NCBI GenBank assembly: GCA_902618485.1
Contig: CACNAR010000001.1
Coordinates: forward strand, 124,001 to 188,000
From: an uncultured Pelagibacteraceae bacterium
GTDB lineage: Bacteria > Pseudomonadota > Alphaproteobacteria > Pelagibacterales > Pelagibacteraceae
Length of the DNA: 64,000 nucleotides
Reading direction: 5' to 3'
Shown here: positions 57,103 through 64,000 of the stretch, piece after piece
Layout of the letters: every line of letters begins with the position of its first letter
Position numbering within the stretch: the first letter of the stretch is position 1
Made by a program: the position numbers and the translations under genes
The notes under the pieces: model-generated
The model's input: the letters and a program-made list of their open reading frames with translations, nothing else
Told to the model about the DNA's origin: nothing
The model's database searches: none

Positions 57103-57821
57103 TAAAACTTTATATTTAAATCTTGAATTTTTTGCTTAATCATTTTTAAATCTTCCCAAGAATATTTCTTATTATCCGGGAATCTAATTAGATATGACGG
57201 ACTGTAACTAATCATTAAGGGGACTGTTTTACTTCCTATAATTATTTCTTTCCATTTCCCTCTTTCATCTGAAATTTTACTGTTTAACCCAGTGACAGCC
57301 TCCATCGCAGTTCCACCCATTAGAATTAAAATTTGTGGATTAATTATTGAAATATGTTGTCTCAAAAATTTGGAATATCTTTTTATATCACTAGTATTAG
57401 GTTTTCTTTCATCAGTTGTCTTATAGTTTATTGAATAAGTTAAATAAATATTATCCATTGATACATTGATAGCTAAGAGCATCTTTTCTAAAAGCTTTCC
57501 CACATCACCTTGAAAAAGTAACCCAGACTCATCTTCTTCCTCACCAGGTGCATCGCCAATTAACATTATAGAACTGTTGATATTTCCACTACCAAATAAA
57601 AGATTTTTTGAACCTTTCTTTAGATTGCAATCCTCAATTGTATTTATTAGATTTTTAAGATCAGATAGCTTCTTTTTTTTTTGTGAGTTTGAATTAATCA
57701 GATTATTTTTTAAATCTTTATACCTATTTTGGGGTTCATTATTGAAGATAAAATCTGTCTCAAATGTTTTAATGAAATCTTGTGTAAATTTAGTGTTTTG
57801 ATTTAGGGGTTTTTTAGACAT
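57102..57821 (-). CDS. Family 4 uracil-DNA glycosylase-like protein lacking cluster cysteines
   Basis: This 239-residue protein has the UDG superfamily fold marks: G-D-A-P-G-E-E-E at 89-96 (motif 1, usually G-E-x-P-G) and S-Y-S-P-S-Y-L-I-R at 205-213 (motif 2, usually containing H-P-S/A). Family 4 enzymes normally bind a [4Fe-4S] cluster through four cysteines, but only one Cys (65) is present in the whole protein. The motif 2 His is replaced by Ser. So it is a divergent member; catalytic competence is uncertain. It sits with rnhB and mutY near ccrM, in a DNA maintenance neighbourhood. Confidence 0.8.
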   Translation of the reverse strand: MSKKPLNQNTKFTQDFIKTFETDFIFNNEPQNRYKDLKNNLINSNSQKKKKLSDLKNLINTIEDCNLKKGSKNLLFGSGNINSSIMLIGDAPGEEEDESGLLFQGDVGKLLEKMLLAINVSMDNIYLTYSINYKTTDERKPNTSDIKRYSKFLRQHISIINPQILILMGGTAMEAVTGLNSKISDERGKWKEIIIGSKTVPLMISYSPSYLIRFPDNKKYSWEDLKMIKQKIQDLNIKF

Positions 57822-57832
57822 AGAATAAACTA

Positions 57833-59521
57833 ATGTGTTTAAAAAAAGTTTTAACGGTAATTATATTCATATTATTCTATCAGACTCATCTTTATTCTAA
57901 AAGCAATAGTTTCAATAATTTTAATCCAAAAAATTTATCAAATTATTTTTCTGGAATAGTTGCTTTCGAAAATAAAAAAAATTCTGAAGCATTGAATTTT
58001 TATAACTCTTCAAAAATATTGATTAATCAGCACGATCCATACCTAAAAAGATATGTAACTAGTTTAGTGCTAGAGAATAAAGTTTCTCAAGCAATTAATA
58101 TTATTAGGCTAAATAGGGGGAATGAAAATGCAAAATTTTTTGATGCATATTTGTTATTAATTATCGACAGTTTAAAACGTGGTAATTTTGATGATGCTTA
58201 CGATCAAGTTAATAGAGTAGCAGATTTTTTTAGTGAAGAAAAATTAAAGTTAGCAATTCTTAATATTTTAAAAGAATACATTTATGTTTTTAAAGAAAAA
58301 AACTATTTTGAAAACAGAGCAAGTTACGGAAATTTATCAAAAATTTCAGATGCTTTTCAAAAATGCTATTTAGACGACAAAAATACTGAAAATTATTTCC
58401 TTGAATTAGTTAATAAAAGTGACTCTGACTACTCAAGATACGTATTTTTTTATGCCAGTTATTTAATTGAAAATGAGAGATTTTCTACTATTAATAATGT
58501 TTTATCAGAATATGATTATATAAATTCTAAATTGTTAATATCCCAATCTAAAAACTGGGTTAAGGATAGAAAATATGAAAAATTTACTAATATATTTTCA
58601 TGCAAAAATCATAATCATGTAATTAGTGAATTTTTATTTTTAGTTTCTAACCTTTATTCATCCCAAGACGATTTTGAAAAATCTAATTTTTATTTATATC
58701 TCTCAAATTATTTAAATTCAAAGTTTATATATAATTTGTCTTTAGTAGCTGAAAATTATTACTTTAACGAAGATTTCGTTAAAGCTAAAAAAATTTTAAA
58801 AAGATTTGATAGAGAGGACAAAATTTATTATTGGTTTCGTATTAAAAAAGAGGCACAAATTATAGCTGAAGAGGATAATAACAAAAAAAGATCAGTTGCT
58901 TTTATAACGTCTGAATTCAATAAAATTAAAAAACATAATAATAAGATGATTTTTGATATAGCTAACTTTTATAAAAGTTCTAAAGATTATGAGAATGCAA
59001 TAAAATATTATTCAAAAGTAATTGAAGATCTAGATGATAATAACATAATTAAAGCTGATATGCTTTACAGAAGGGGTGGAAGCTACGAGAGAATTGGTGA
59101 ATATGAAAAATCAGATAAAGATTTGTTAATGTCTTTAAATATAGAACCAAATGATGCCTATGTTCTAAATTATTTAGCATATTCATGGCTTGAAAGAGAT
59201 TACAAAATAGATGAAGCGTTAGATATGCTTAAAATTGCCTATGAGTTAGAAAGTAACGATCCATATATAATTGACTCAATTGGTTGGGCTTATTATTTAA
59301 TAGAGGATTATTCTAAAGCTGAAAAATTTTTGCAAAGGGCAGTAGAATTAATGCCAGAAGATCCAATAGTAAATGATCACTATGGCGATATCTTATGGAA
59401 ATTAGACCAAAAAATACAAGCAAGATATTTTTGGAAAAATGTACTTAAAATGAAAAAAGCAGAGAAAGAAATGAAAGATAAGATTAATCTTAAATTAATA
59501 AAAGGTATCAAAAAATCATAA
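57833..59521 (+). CDS. Exported tetratricopeptide repeat protein
   Basis: This 562-residue protein has an N-terminal signal peptide or anchor (to about residue 22) and TPR-like helical repeats, clearest in the C-terminal third (the Y-R-R-G-x-x-Y-E-R-x-G-E-Y-x-K-S-x-x-D segment and later A-Y-E-L and L-x-R-A-V-E-L-x-P-x-D-P blocks). Similar TPR proteins occur just upstream of ispE in many alphaproteobacteria. It is likely periplasmic or membrane-bound scaffolding; function unknown. Only 11 bp separate its start from the divergent UDG start. Confidence 0.8.
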   Translation: MCLKKVLTVIIFILFYQTHLYSKSNSFNNFNPKNLSNYFSGIVAFENKKNSEALNFYNSSKILINQHDPYLKRYVTSLVLENKVSQAINIIRLNRGNENAKFFDAYLLLIIDSLKRGNFDDAYDQVNRVADFFSEEKLKLAILNILKEYIYVFKEKNYFENRASYGNLSKISDAFQKCYLDDKNTENYFLELVNKSDSDYSRYVFFYASYLIENERFSTINNVLSEYDYINSKLLISQSKNWVKDRKYEKFTNIFSCKNHNHVISEFLFLVSNLYSSQDDFEKSNFYLYLSNYLNSKFIYNLSLVAENYYFNEDFVKAKKILKRFDREDKIYYWFRIKKEAQIIAEEDNNKKRSVAFITSEFNKIKKHNNKMIFDIANFYKSSKDYENAIKYYSKVIEDLDDNNIIKADMLYRRGGSYERIGEYEKSDKDLLMSLNIEPNDAYVLNYLAYSWLERDYKIDEALDMLKIAYELESNDPYIIDSIGWAYYLIEDYSKAEKFLQRAVELMPEDPIVNDHYGDILWKLDQKIQARYFWKNVLKMKKAEKEMKDKINLKLIKGIKKS

Positions 59522-59524
59522 TTA

Positions 59525-60367
59525 ATGAAATTTAAGAAGATTAAGTCATATGCTAAAATTAATTTAGCATTAAATGTTATAGGTAAATCATCAAAGCTTC
59601 ATAAAATAGAAAGCCTAGTTGCTTTTATAAATGTCTATGATCTTATTCTCATAAAAAAAATTAAAAAAAAAAATCATATTGTAAAATTTAGAGGAAAATT
59701 TTCAAAAAATATTAGCTCGAAAAACAGTATTACTCAATTATTAGATATACTTGATGAAAAAAAATTACTAAAAGAAAAATATCATATCCAGATAGTCAAG
59801 CATGTACCACAACAGTCTGGTTTAGGAGGTGGTTCAATGAATGCCGCTAGTATTCTTAATTATTTTATTAAAAAAAAAATATTCTCTTTAGATAAAGAAA
59901 AAATTAGTTCAATAGCTAAATATTTAGGATCAGATGTAATTTTAGGATTAACTAATGATTATCAAGTTTTAACCTCTAAAAACCAAACTAAAAAATTCAA
60001 AAATTGTAAAAAATTATATACATTAGTTGTTAAACCTAATTTTGGCTGTTCGACAAAAGCTATTTACGCAGACGTAAGAAATTATGAGACTGCCAAATTT
60101 AATATTCCGAGAAAAAAAATGTTTAATCTTAATTCTTTAAAAAAAATGGGTAATTCTCTAGAAAAAATTGTCTTGGTAAAACACCCAATTTTGAAAAAAA
60201 TTAAAATTTACTTAACAAATTTATATAATCCTGAGTTTGTAAGAATGACTGGCTCTGGATCAGCTTTTATTGCCTATTATAATTCTAAAAAAAAATGCGA
60301 CAAAGCACTTATACAATTTAATAAAGAATATAAAAAATATTGGTGTATAAGCTCAAAAACTATATAA
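59525..60367 (+). CDS. ispE: 4-(cytidine 5'-diphospho)-2-C-methyl-D-erythritol kinase
   Basis: This 280-residue GHMP kinase phosphorylates CDP-methylerythritol in the MEP pathway. Marks are the start K-S-Y-A-K-I-N-L-A-L-N-V, the ATP-binding P-Q-Q-S-G-L-G-G-G-S-M-N-A-A (near 97-110, usually G-G-G-S-S-N-A-A) and the late M-T-G-S-G-S-A-F-I motif. It supplies the same pathway as ispH at 42 kb, feeding the carotenoid and quinone genes. Confidence 0.94.
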   Translation: MKFKKIKSYAKINLALNVIGKSSKLHKIESLVAFINVYDLILIKKIKKKNHIVKFRGKFSKNISSKNSITQLLDILDEKKLLKEKYHIQIVKHVPQQSGLGGGSMNAASILNYFIKKKIFSLDKEKISSIAKYLGSDVILGLTNDYQVLTSKNQTKKFKNCKKLYTLVVKPNFGCSTKAIYADVRNYETAKFNIPRKKMFNLNSLKKMGNSLEKIVLVKHPILKKIKIYLTNLYNPEFVRMTGSGSAFIAYYNSKKKCDKALIQFNKEYKKYWCISSKTI

Positions 60368-60400
60368 ATTTTATTTTTTTGTGTTATATCAATTTTATAT

Positions 60401-60474
60401 TGGGGCGTAGCCAAGCGGTAAGGCACGGGTTTTTGGTACCTGCATCCTAGGTTCGAATCCTAGCGCCCCAGCCA
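60401..60474 (+). tRNA. tRNA-Gln (anticodon TTG)
   Basis: The cloverleaf is complete. The acceptor pairs 60401-60407 (TGGGGCG) with 60464-60470 (CGCCCCA), the D arm includes AGCGGTAAGG, and the anticodon stem CGGGT/ACCTG (one G-T pair) encloses a loop with TTG. The T arm carries GGTTCGAATCC with a five-base stem. G73 and an encoded CCA end (60472-60474) complete it. The CCA-adding enzyme gene starts 3 bases later. Confidence 0.96.
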
Positions 60475-60477
60475 AAT

Positions 60478-61752
60478 ATGAAAAGTTTTATTGACAAATT
60501 TTTTTTCAGACGAAACAATCTAGATCTGATAAGCAAGAAAATAAGGGACATATCCAAAAAAACCCCTGTGTCTCAAATATTTAATATTATCAATTCTTAT
60601 TCATCTACAAGTGAACTTAGATATGTTGGTGGTTGTATAAGAAAAGTTATAAATAATGAAAATTTTGATGATATCGATTTAGCAACAAATATAGATCCAA
60701 CAGAGGTTTGTTCTGCACTCAAAAAAAGCAACGTTGAATTCTATGAGAGTGGAATAGATCATGGCACAATAACAGCAATAATTGGGGATAGTAAATTTGA
60801 AATTACTAGTTTGAGAGAAGATATTTTAACTGATGGCCGTCATGCAAAAGTAAAATTTTCTAAAGATTGGAAAACTGATGCTTCGCGAAGAGATTTCACT
60901 ATCAATTCTATTTACTCAGATAAAGAAGGCAACTTATTTGATCCATACAACGGTTATGAGGATATTAAAAAGGGTAAAATTAATTTTATTGGTAACCCAG
61001 AAAAAAGAATAAAAGAGGATTACCTGAGAATATTAAGATATTTACGTTTTTTTTTAAATTATTCTAAACAACCACATGATCCTAAAATTGTTAAAGTTTT
61101 AAAAACGAATCTTATGGGCATCGCAAATCTTTCTAAAGAAAGACTGATAGATGAACTAAGAAAGACTCTCAAACCAAATGTGTTAGAAAGTTTGTCAAAA
61201 GATAAAATAATTTTAGAAATTTTTGTTTCAGTTTTTCCTCAACTAAAACACTTTAATATTTTTTCTAGGCTAAATACTAATCTAAAGGATATGCTCTCCA
61301 AAGTTGATTTTATCTTTATCATTTCATTATTAATTATCGATGAAACTGATAATGTGGAGTATTTCATTTATAAATTTAACTTATCTAAAAAGGACCAAAA
61401 AAGGATTAGAAATATAAGTGATTTTTATAAAAAAAAAATAACTTCAAAAACTTTTACTGAAAAAAATTTAAATTTAATCTTTTATCATTCAGGAAAAGAG
61501 ACAGTTTTGGATATTCTAAATTATAGGATATTAAAAACTAACAAATTAGACAGCAATATATTGGCATTAATTAGCAAATTTGAAATAAAATCGGTACCGA
61601 CAATGCCATTTAAAGCAGATTTTTTAATGTCAAAATATGATATTCCAGAAGGAAAAATTTTAGGAGAAAAACTAAAACTTATTGAGAGTAAATGGGTCGA
61701 AAATAATTTTCAAATATCAGAACAACAGATTGAAAACATAATTAATAATTAA
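60478..61752 (+). CDS. cca: CCA tRNA nucleotidyltransferase/poly(A) polymerase family protein
   Basis: This 424-residue class II nucleotidyltransferase has the N-terminal head with L-R-Y-V-G-G-C-I-R (near 43-51), the metal-binding F-D-D-I-D-L-A-T (near 61-68) and the flexible R-x-D-F-T-I-N-S-I block (near 138-146). It adds or repairs the CCA end of tRNAs. The poly(A) polymerase alternative is less likely from length. It starts 3 bases after the encoded CCA of tRNA-Gln, and is convergent with greA (stops interlocked). Confidence 0.9.
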   Translation: MKSFIDKFFFRRNNLDLISKKIRDISKKTPVSQIFNIINSYSSTSELRYVGGCIRKVINNENFDDIDLATNIDPTEVCSALKKSNVEFYESGIDHGTITAIIGDSKFEITSLREDILTDGRHAKVKFSKDWKTDASRRDFTINSIYSDKEGNLFDPYNGYEDIKKGKINFIGNPEKRIKEDYLRILRYLRFFLNYSKQPHDPKIVKVLKTNLMGIANLSKERLIDELRKTLKPNVLESLSKDKIILEIFVSVFPQLKHFNIFSRLNTNLKDMLSKVDFIFIISLLIIDETDNVEYFIYKFNLSKKDQKRIRNISDFYKKKITSKTFTEKNLNLIFYHSGKETVLDILNYRILKTNKLDSNILALISKFEIKSVPTMPFKADFLMSKYDIPEGKILGEKLKLIESKWVENNFQISEQQIENIINN

Positions 61753-62225
61753 ATATATTTAACATCTTTAATTTCAAAGTTTTTCTTGCCAGCAGGAGTA
61801 CTAATTTCTACTAGATCATTTTTATTTTTTCCGATAAGTCCTCTTCCTATTGGTGATTGATAGTAAATTAATTTACTTTTAAGATCTGCTTCATCCTTTC
61901 CAACAATCTTGTAATTTATTTTTTCACCTGTATCTAAATTTTCTAAAAAAACTGTTGATCCAAAAATAACTTTGCCATCATTATTCAATTTTGTAACATC
62001 AATAATGTTTGCTCTCGCGATTATGTCATTAATTTCAGTAATTCTTCCCTCATTATGGGATTGTTCCTCTTTAGCAGCATGATACTCAGCATTTTCTTTC
62101 AAGTCTCCATGTGAACGTGCTTCAGCAATTGCAGCAACAATTTTAGGGCGTTTTTTTTCTTTTAAAAAAATTAGTTCTTCTTTAAGTTTATTTAAACCAT
62201 TTAAAGTAATCGGCTCTTTATCCAT
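61749..62225 (-). CDS. greA: Transcription elongation factor GreA
   Basis: This 158-residue factor rescues stalled RNA polymerase by stimulating transcript cleavage. The N-terminal coiled-coil domain has the acidic tip [14 protein letters not shown] (near 37-50), and the C-terminal FKBP-like domain ends in [13 protein letters not shown] 62225 is chosen over the upstream TTG 62243, as the six extra residues are not family-like and would overlap hemF. It comes just after hemF. Confidence 0.95.
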   Translation of the reverse strand: MDKEPITLNGLNKLKEELIFLKEKKRPKIVAAIAEARSHGDLKENAEYHAAKEEQSHNEGRITEINDIIARANIIDVTKLNNDGKVIFGSTVFLENLDTGEKINYKIVGKDEADLKSKLIYYQSPIGRGLIGKNKNDLVEISTPAGKKNFEIKDVKYI

Positions 62226-62226
62226 T

Positions 62227-63054
62227 TTATTTCCATTTTGCAATAGGTGGTAGCGACATTAAAATGCCCTCAACATTTCCACCTGTTTGTAAACCAAATT
62301 TTGTCCCTCTATCGTAAAGCAAATTAAATTCTGTATACCTACCTCTTTTTATATATTGCATTTCCTTATCTTTTAAAGTCCATTTTTTTTTTAACTTTTT
62401 TTTGATAATCTTTTTAAATATTAATTCAAATGTGGTACCAACTTCTCTGACAAATTTAAAATCTTTTTCAAAATCGTTTTTTTTGTAGTCAAAAAAAATT
62501 CCCCCAATACCTCTTGCTTCTTTTCGGTGGGGTAAATAAAAATATTCGTCACACCATTTTTTATATTTTGGATAATATTTTTTGTTATGACGATTGCACA
62601 TCTTTTTTAATATTTTGTGAAATTCCTTTTTCTCATTTTCATCTTTTTTGGATGGAGTGACATCCATACCTCCACCAAACCAATCATGAGATGTGCAAAT
62701 ATATCTAGTATTAAAATGCATCGCTGGAATTAGGGGGTTTTTCATATGCATTACTACAGAAATACCTGATGCCCAAAAATTAGGATTTTTCTCAGCACCT
62801 GGAATTTGTTTTTGAAAATGTTTTGGAAATTTTCCATAAACTTTTGAAAAATTTACGCCTACTTTGTCAAATATTCTTCCATCTTTAAGTATTCTATATT
62901 CACCACCACCTTCATCTTTATTTTGATCTCTTTTCCATGTTGTGGACTCAAATTTAATTTTATTTTTTTCTAACTCACTTATGCTATGACATATTGAGTC
63001 TTGTAAAGTTTTAAACCAGCTACTTGTTAAATCTTTTCTAATTTCAAAATCCAT
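62227..63054 (-). CDS. hemF: Oxygen-dependent coproporphyrinogen III oxidase
   Basis: This 275-residue enzyme decarboxylates coproporphyrinogen III to protoporphyrinogen IX with O2. It has the family signatures G-G-G-E-Y-R near residue 50, H-M-K-N-P near 105, W-F-G-G-G-M-D-x-T-P (near 125-134), R-G-I-G-G-I-F-F-D and [14 protein letters not shown]. It supports the aerobic life implied by the oxidase operon, making heme for CtaB to modify. Confidence 0.95.
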   Translation of the reverse strand: MDFEIRKDLTSSWFKTLQDSICHSISELEKNKIKFESTTWKRDQNKDEGGGEYRILKDGRIFDKVGVNFSKVYGKFPKHFQKQIPGAEKNPNFWASGISVVMHMKNPLIPAMHFNTRYICTSHDWFGGGMDVTPSKKDENEKKEFHKILKKMCNRHNKKYYPKYKKWCDEYFYLPHRKEARGIGGIFFDYKKNDFEKDFKFVREVGTTFELIFKKIIKKKLKKKWTLKDKEMQYIKRGRYTEFNLLYDRGTKFGLQTGGNVEGILMSLPPIAKWK

Positions 63055-63055
63055 A

Positions 63056-63532
63056 TCAAATTAAATTTGTTTGTCTTAGGCTCTCGGCTAAAATAACAGC
63101 AACAGATGAAGAGACATTAAGTGACCTTTTATTATCTTTCATAGGTATCTTTAATTTATTTTTAATTAGTTTATGTACTTTTTCTGGTACCCCAGCACTT
63201 TCCCTTCCAAATAAAATAGTATCATTTTTTTCAAACTTAAATTTAGTATATGAAATTGGGGCCTTAGTTGTCATTAATACAATTCTGTGATTCTCCTTAC
63301 TTTCATAAAATCTATCAAAGCTTTGGTAAAACCTTATCATTTTATTATCCATATAATCCATTACAACCCTTTTAAATCTCTTATCATTTAATAAGAAGCC
63401 ACATGGTTCTATAATTTCTAATTTTACCCCAAGACAGGCACAAGTTCTAATTATAGCTGCTGTATTTTGGGGTATATCAGGTTCAAATAAAGCAATTTTA
63501 GGCCCTGTAAATGTTGAACTATTATGTGTCAT
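63056..63532 (-). CDS. trmL: tRNA (cytidine/uridine-34-2'-O)-methyltransferase
   Basis: This 158-residue SPOUT methyltransferase modifies the wobble ribose of certain Leu tRNAs. It starts with I-A-L-F-E-P-D-I-P-Q-N-T-A-A-I-I-R-T-C-A (near 13-32) and has L-F-G-R-E-S-A-G-V-P (near 107-116) and R-S-L-N-V-S-S-S-V-A (near 139-148), as in TrmL. It is 1 bp from hemF and heads the trmL-hemF-greA run. Confidence 0.92.
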   Translation of the reverse strand: MTHNSSTFTGPKIALFEPDIPQNTAAIIRTCACLGVKLEIIEPCGFLLNDKRFKRVVMDYMDNKMIRFYQSFDRFYESKENHRIVLMTTKAPISYTKFKFEKNDTILFGRESAGVPEKVHKLIKNKLKIPMKDNKRSLNVSSSVAVILAESLRQTNLI

Positions 63533-63624
63533 TCTTTCAGTAGTAAATTGAATATTTTATATTATATGAAACATATATTTAAGTAGAAAAAATTTATTTT
63601 GAGTATATTTAATTAATTTTAAAG

Positions 63625-64000
63625 ATGTCTAAAAAAAAAACTGAAAGAAGAGATTTTTTATTCACAGCCACAGCTGCAGTTGGTGCTGTAGGAGTGGGGG
63701 CTACAGTTTGGCCGATGATAGATCAAATGAATCCAGACGCTTCAGTTAAGGCTTTAGCCAGCACTGAAGTAGATGTGAGCTCAGTGAACCCAGGAAAAAC
63801 TATAACAGTTTTGTGGAGAGGTAAGCCTGTTTTTATAAGAAGAAGAACTCAAGATGAAATTAATGAGGCAAAAGCAGTTAAGTTAAAAGATTTAAAACAC
63901 CCTGAAAAAGATGAAGATAGAGCTAAAAATCCAGAGTGGCTTGTGATGCTTGGAGTATGCACGCATTTAGGTTGTGTACCCTTAGACCAAAAAGGCGATT
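63625..64000 (+). CDS. petA: Ubiquinol-cytochrome c reductase Rieske iron-sulfur subunit, N-terminal part
   Basis: The first 125 codons are visible; the gene runs off the right edge. It has a twin-arginine-like N-terminus (R-R-D-F-L, 8-12) with a hydrophobic anchor to about residue 30. The first [2Fe-2S] binding box is C-T-H-L-G-C (112-117). The second box lies outside. It is part of the bc1 complex, which passes electrons via cytochrome c to the oxidase encoded at 33-38 kb. petB and petC are expected next. Divergent from trmL with about 92 bp between starts. Confidence 0.93.
   Translation, partial: MSKKKTERRDFLFTATAAVGAVGVGATVWPMIDQMNPDASVKALASTEVDVSSVNPGKTITVLWRGKPVFIRRRTQDEINEAKAVKLKDLKHPEKDEDRAKNPEWLVMLGVCTHLGCVPLDQKGD

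Overview
The window is a dense, very AT-rich bacterial chromosome segment that looks like the SAR11 clade (Candidatus Pelagibacter, Alphaproteobacteria) or a very close relative. The signs are extreme A+T content, almost no non-coding DNA, Lys/Asn/Ile-rich proteins, a CcrM-type methylase, the alphaproteobacterial families DUF2093, DUF721 and DUF3035, an aa3-type cytochrome oxidase operon, and a carotenoid-to-retinal gene set of the kind that serves proteorhodopsin. I see no phage, insertion sequence, integron or CRISPR array. The organism assignment rests on gene content and style, not on a database search.

Layout. 1-5.7 kb holds the start of an oligopeptidase B gene, a membrane J-domain protein, a family 9 glycosyltransferase, a DapA-like aldolase, cfa, an unusual polybasic coiled-coil protein and a DCC-family protein. 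5.8-10.9 kb has tldD-pmbA, a flavoprotein, a DUF6134-like exported protein and a YczE-like membrane protein. 10.9-15 kb has typA, a 36-codon basic ORF and groES-groEL with a heat-shock-like promoter and the one clear intrinsic terminator I found. 15.1-21.5 kb is a plus-strand run: HAD hydrolase-ribF-ileS-lspA-DUF3035 lipoprotein-pgi. 21.5-29.2 kb is rsmD-purD, then a ubiA-msbA-waaA-lpxK-acyltransferase run for lipid A/Kdo and quinone synthesis. 29.2-33.3 kb holds small oxidoreductase and stress genes and rsmE. 33.4-40.7 kb is the cytochrome oxidase operon coxB-coxA-ctaB-coxF-like-ctaG-coxC-surf1 followed by thrC and a peroxiredoxin.

40.7-53.2 kb is the most striking region: fifteen minus-strand genes with no gap above 39 bp. 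They are dciA-like, dsbA-like, smc, five F0 ATP synthase genes, crtI-crtB-crtY-blh, then ispH-thrB-rnhA. The apparatus that uses a proton gradient therefore sits directly upstream of the genes that make retinal, the chromophore of a light-driven proton pump, and these in turn overlap an isoprenoid precursor gene. The smc product has both ATPase halves but no recognisable hinge. 53.2-64 kb holds mutY, a flavin monooxygenase, ccrM, rnhB, a family 4 uracil-DNA glycosylase that has lost its iron-sulfur cysteines, a TPR protein, ispE, tRNA-Gln abutting the CCA-adding enzyme, greA, hemF, trmL and the start of petA.

Packing is extreme. All ten convergent gene pairs overlap or lie within 10 bp, and five share interlocked stop codons. 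One divergent pair has directly abutting start codons (CATATG). No stretch of more than 300 bases lacks a gene.
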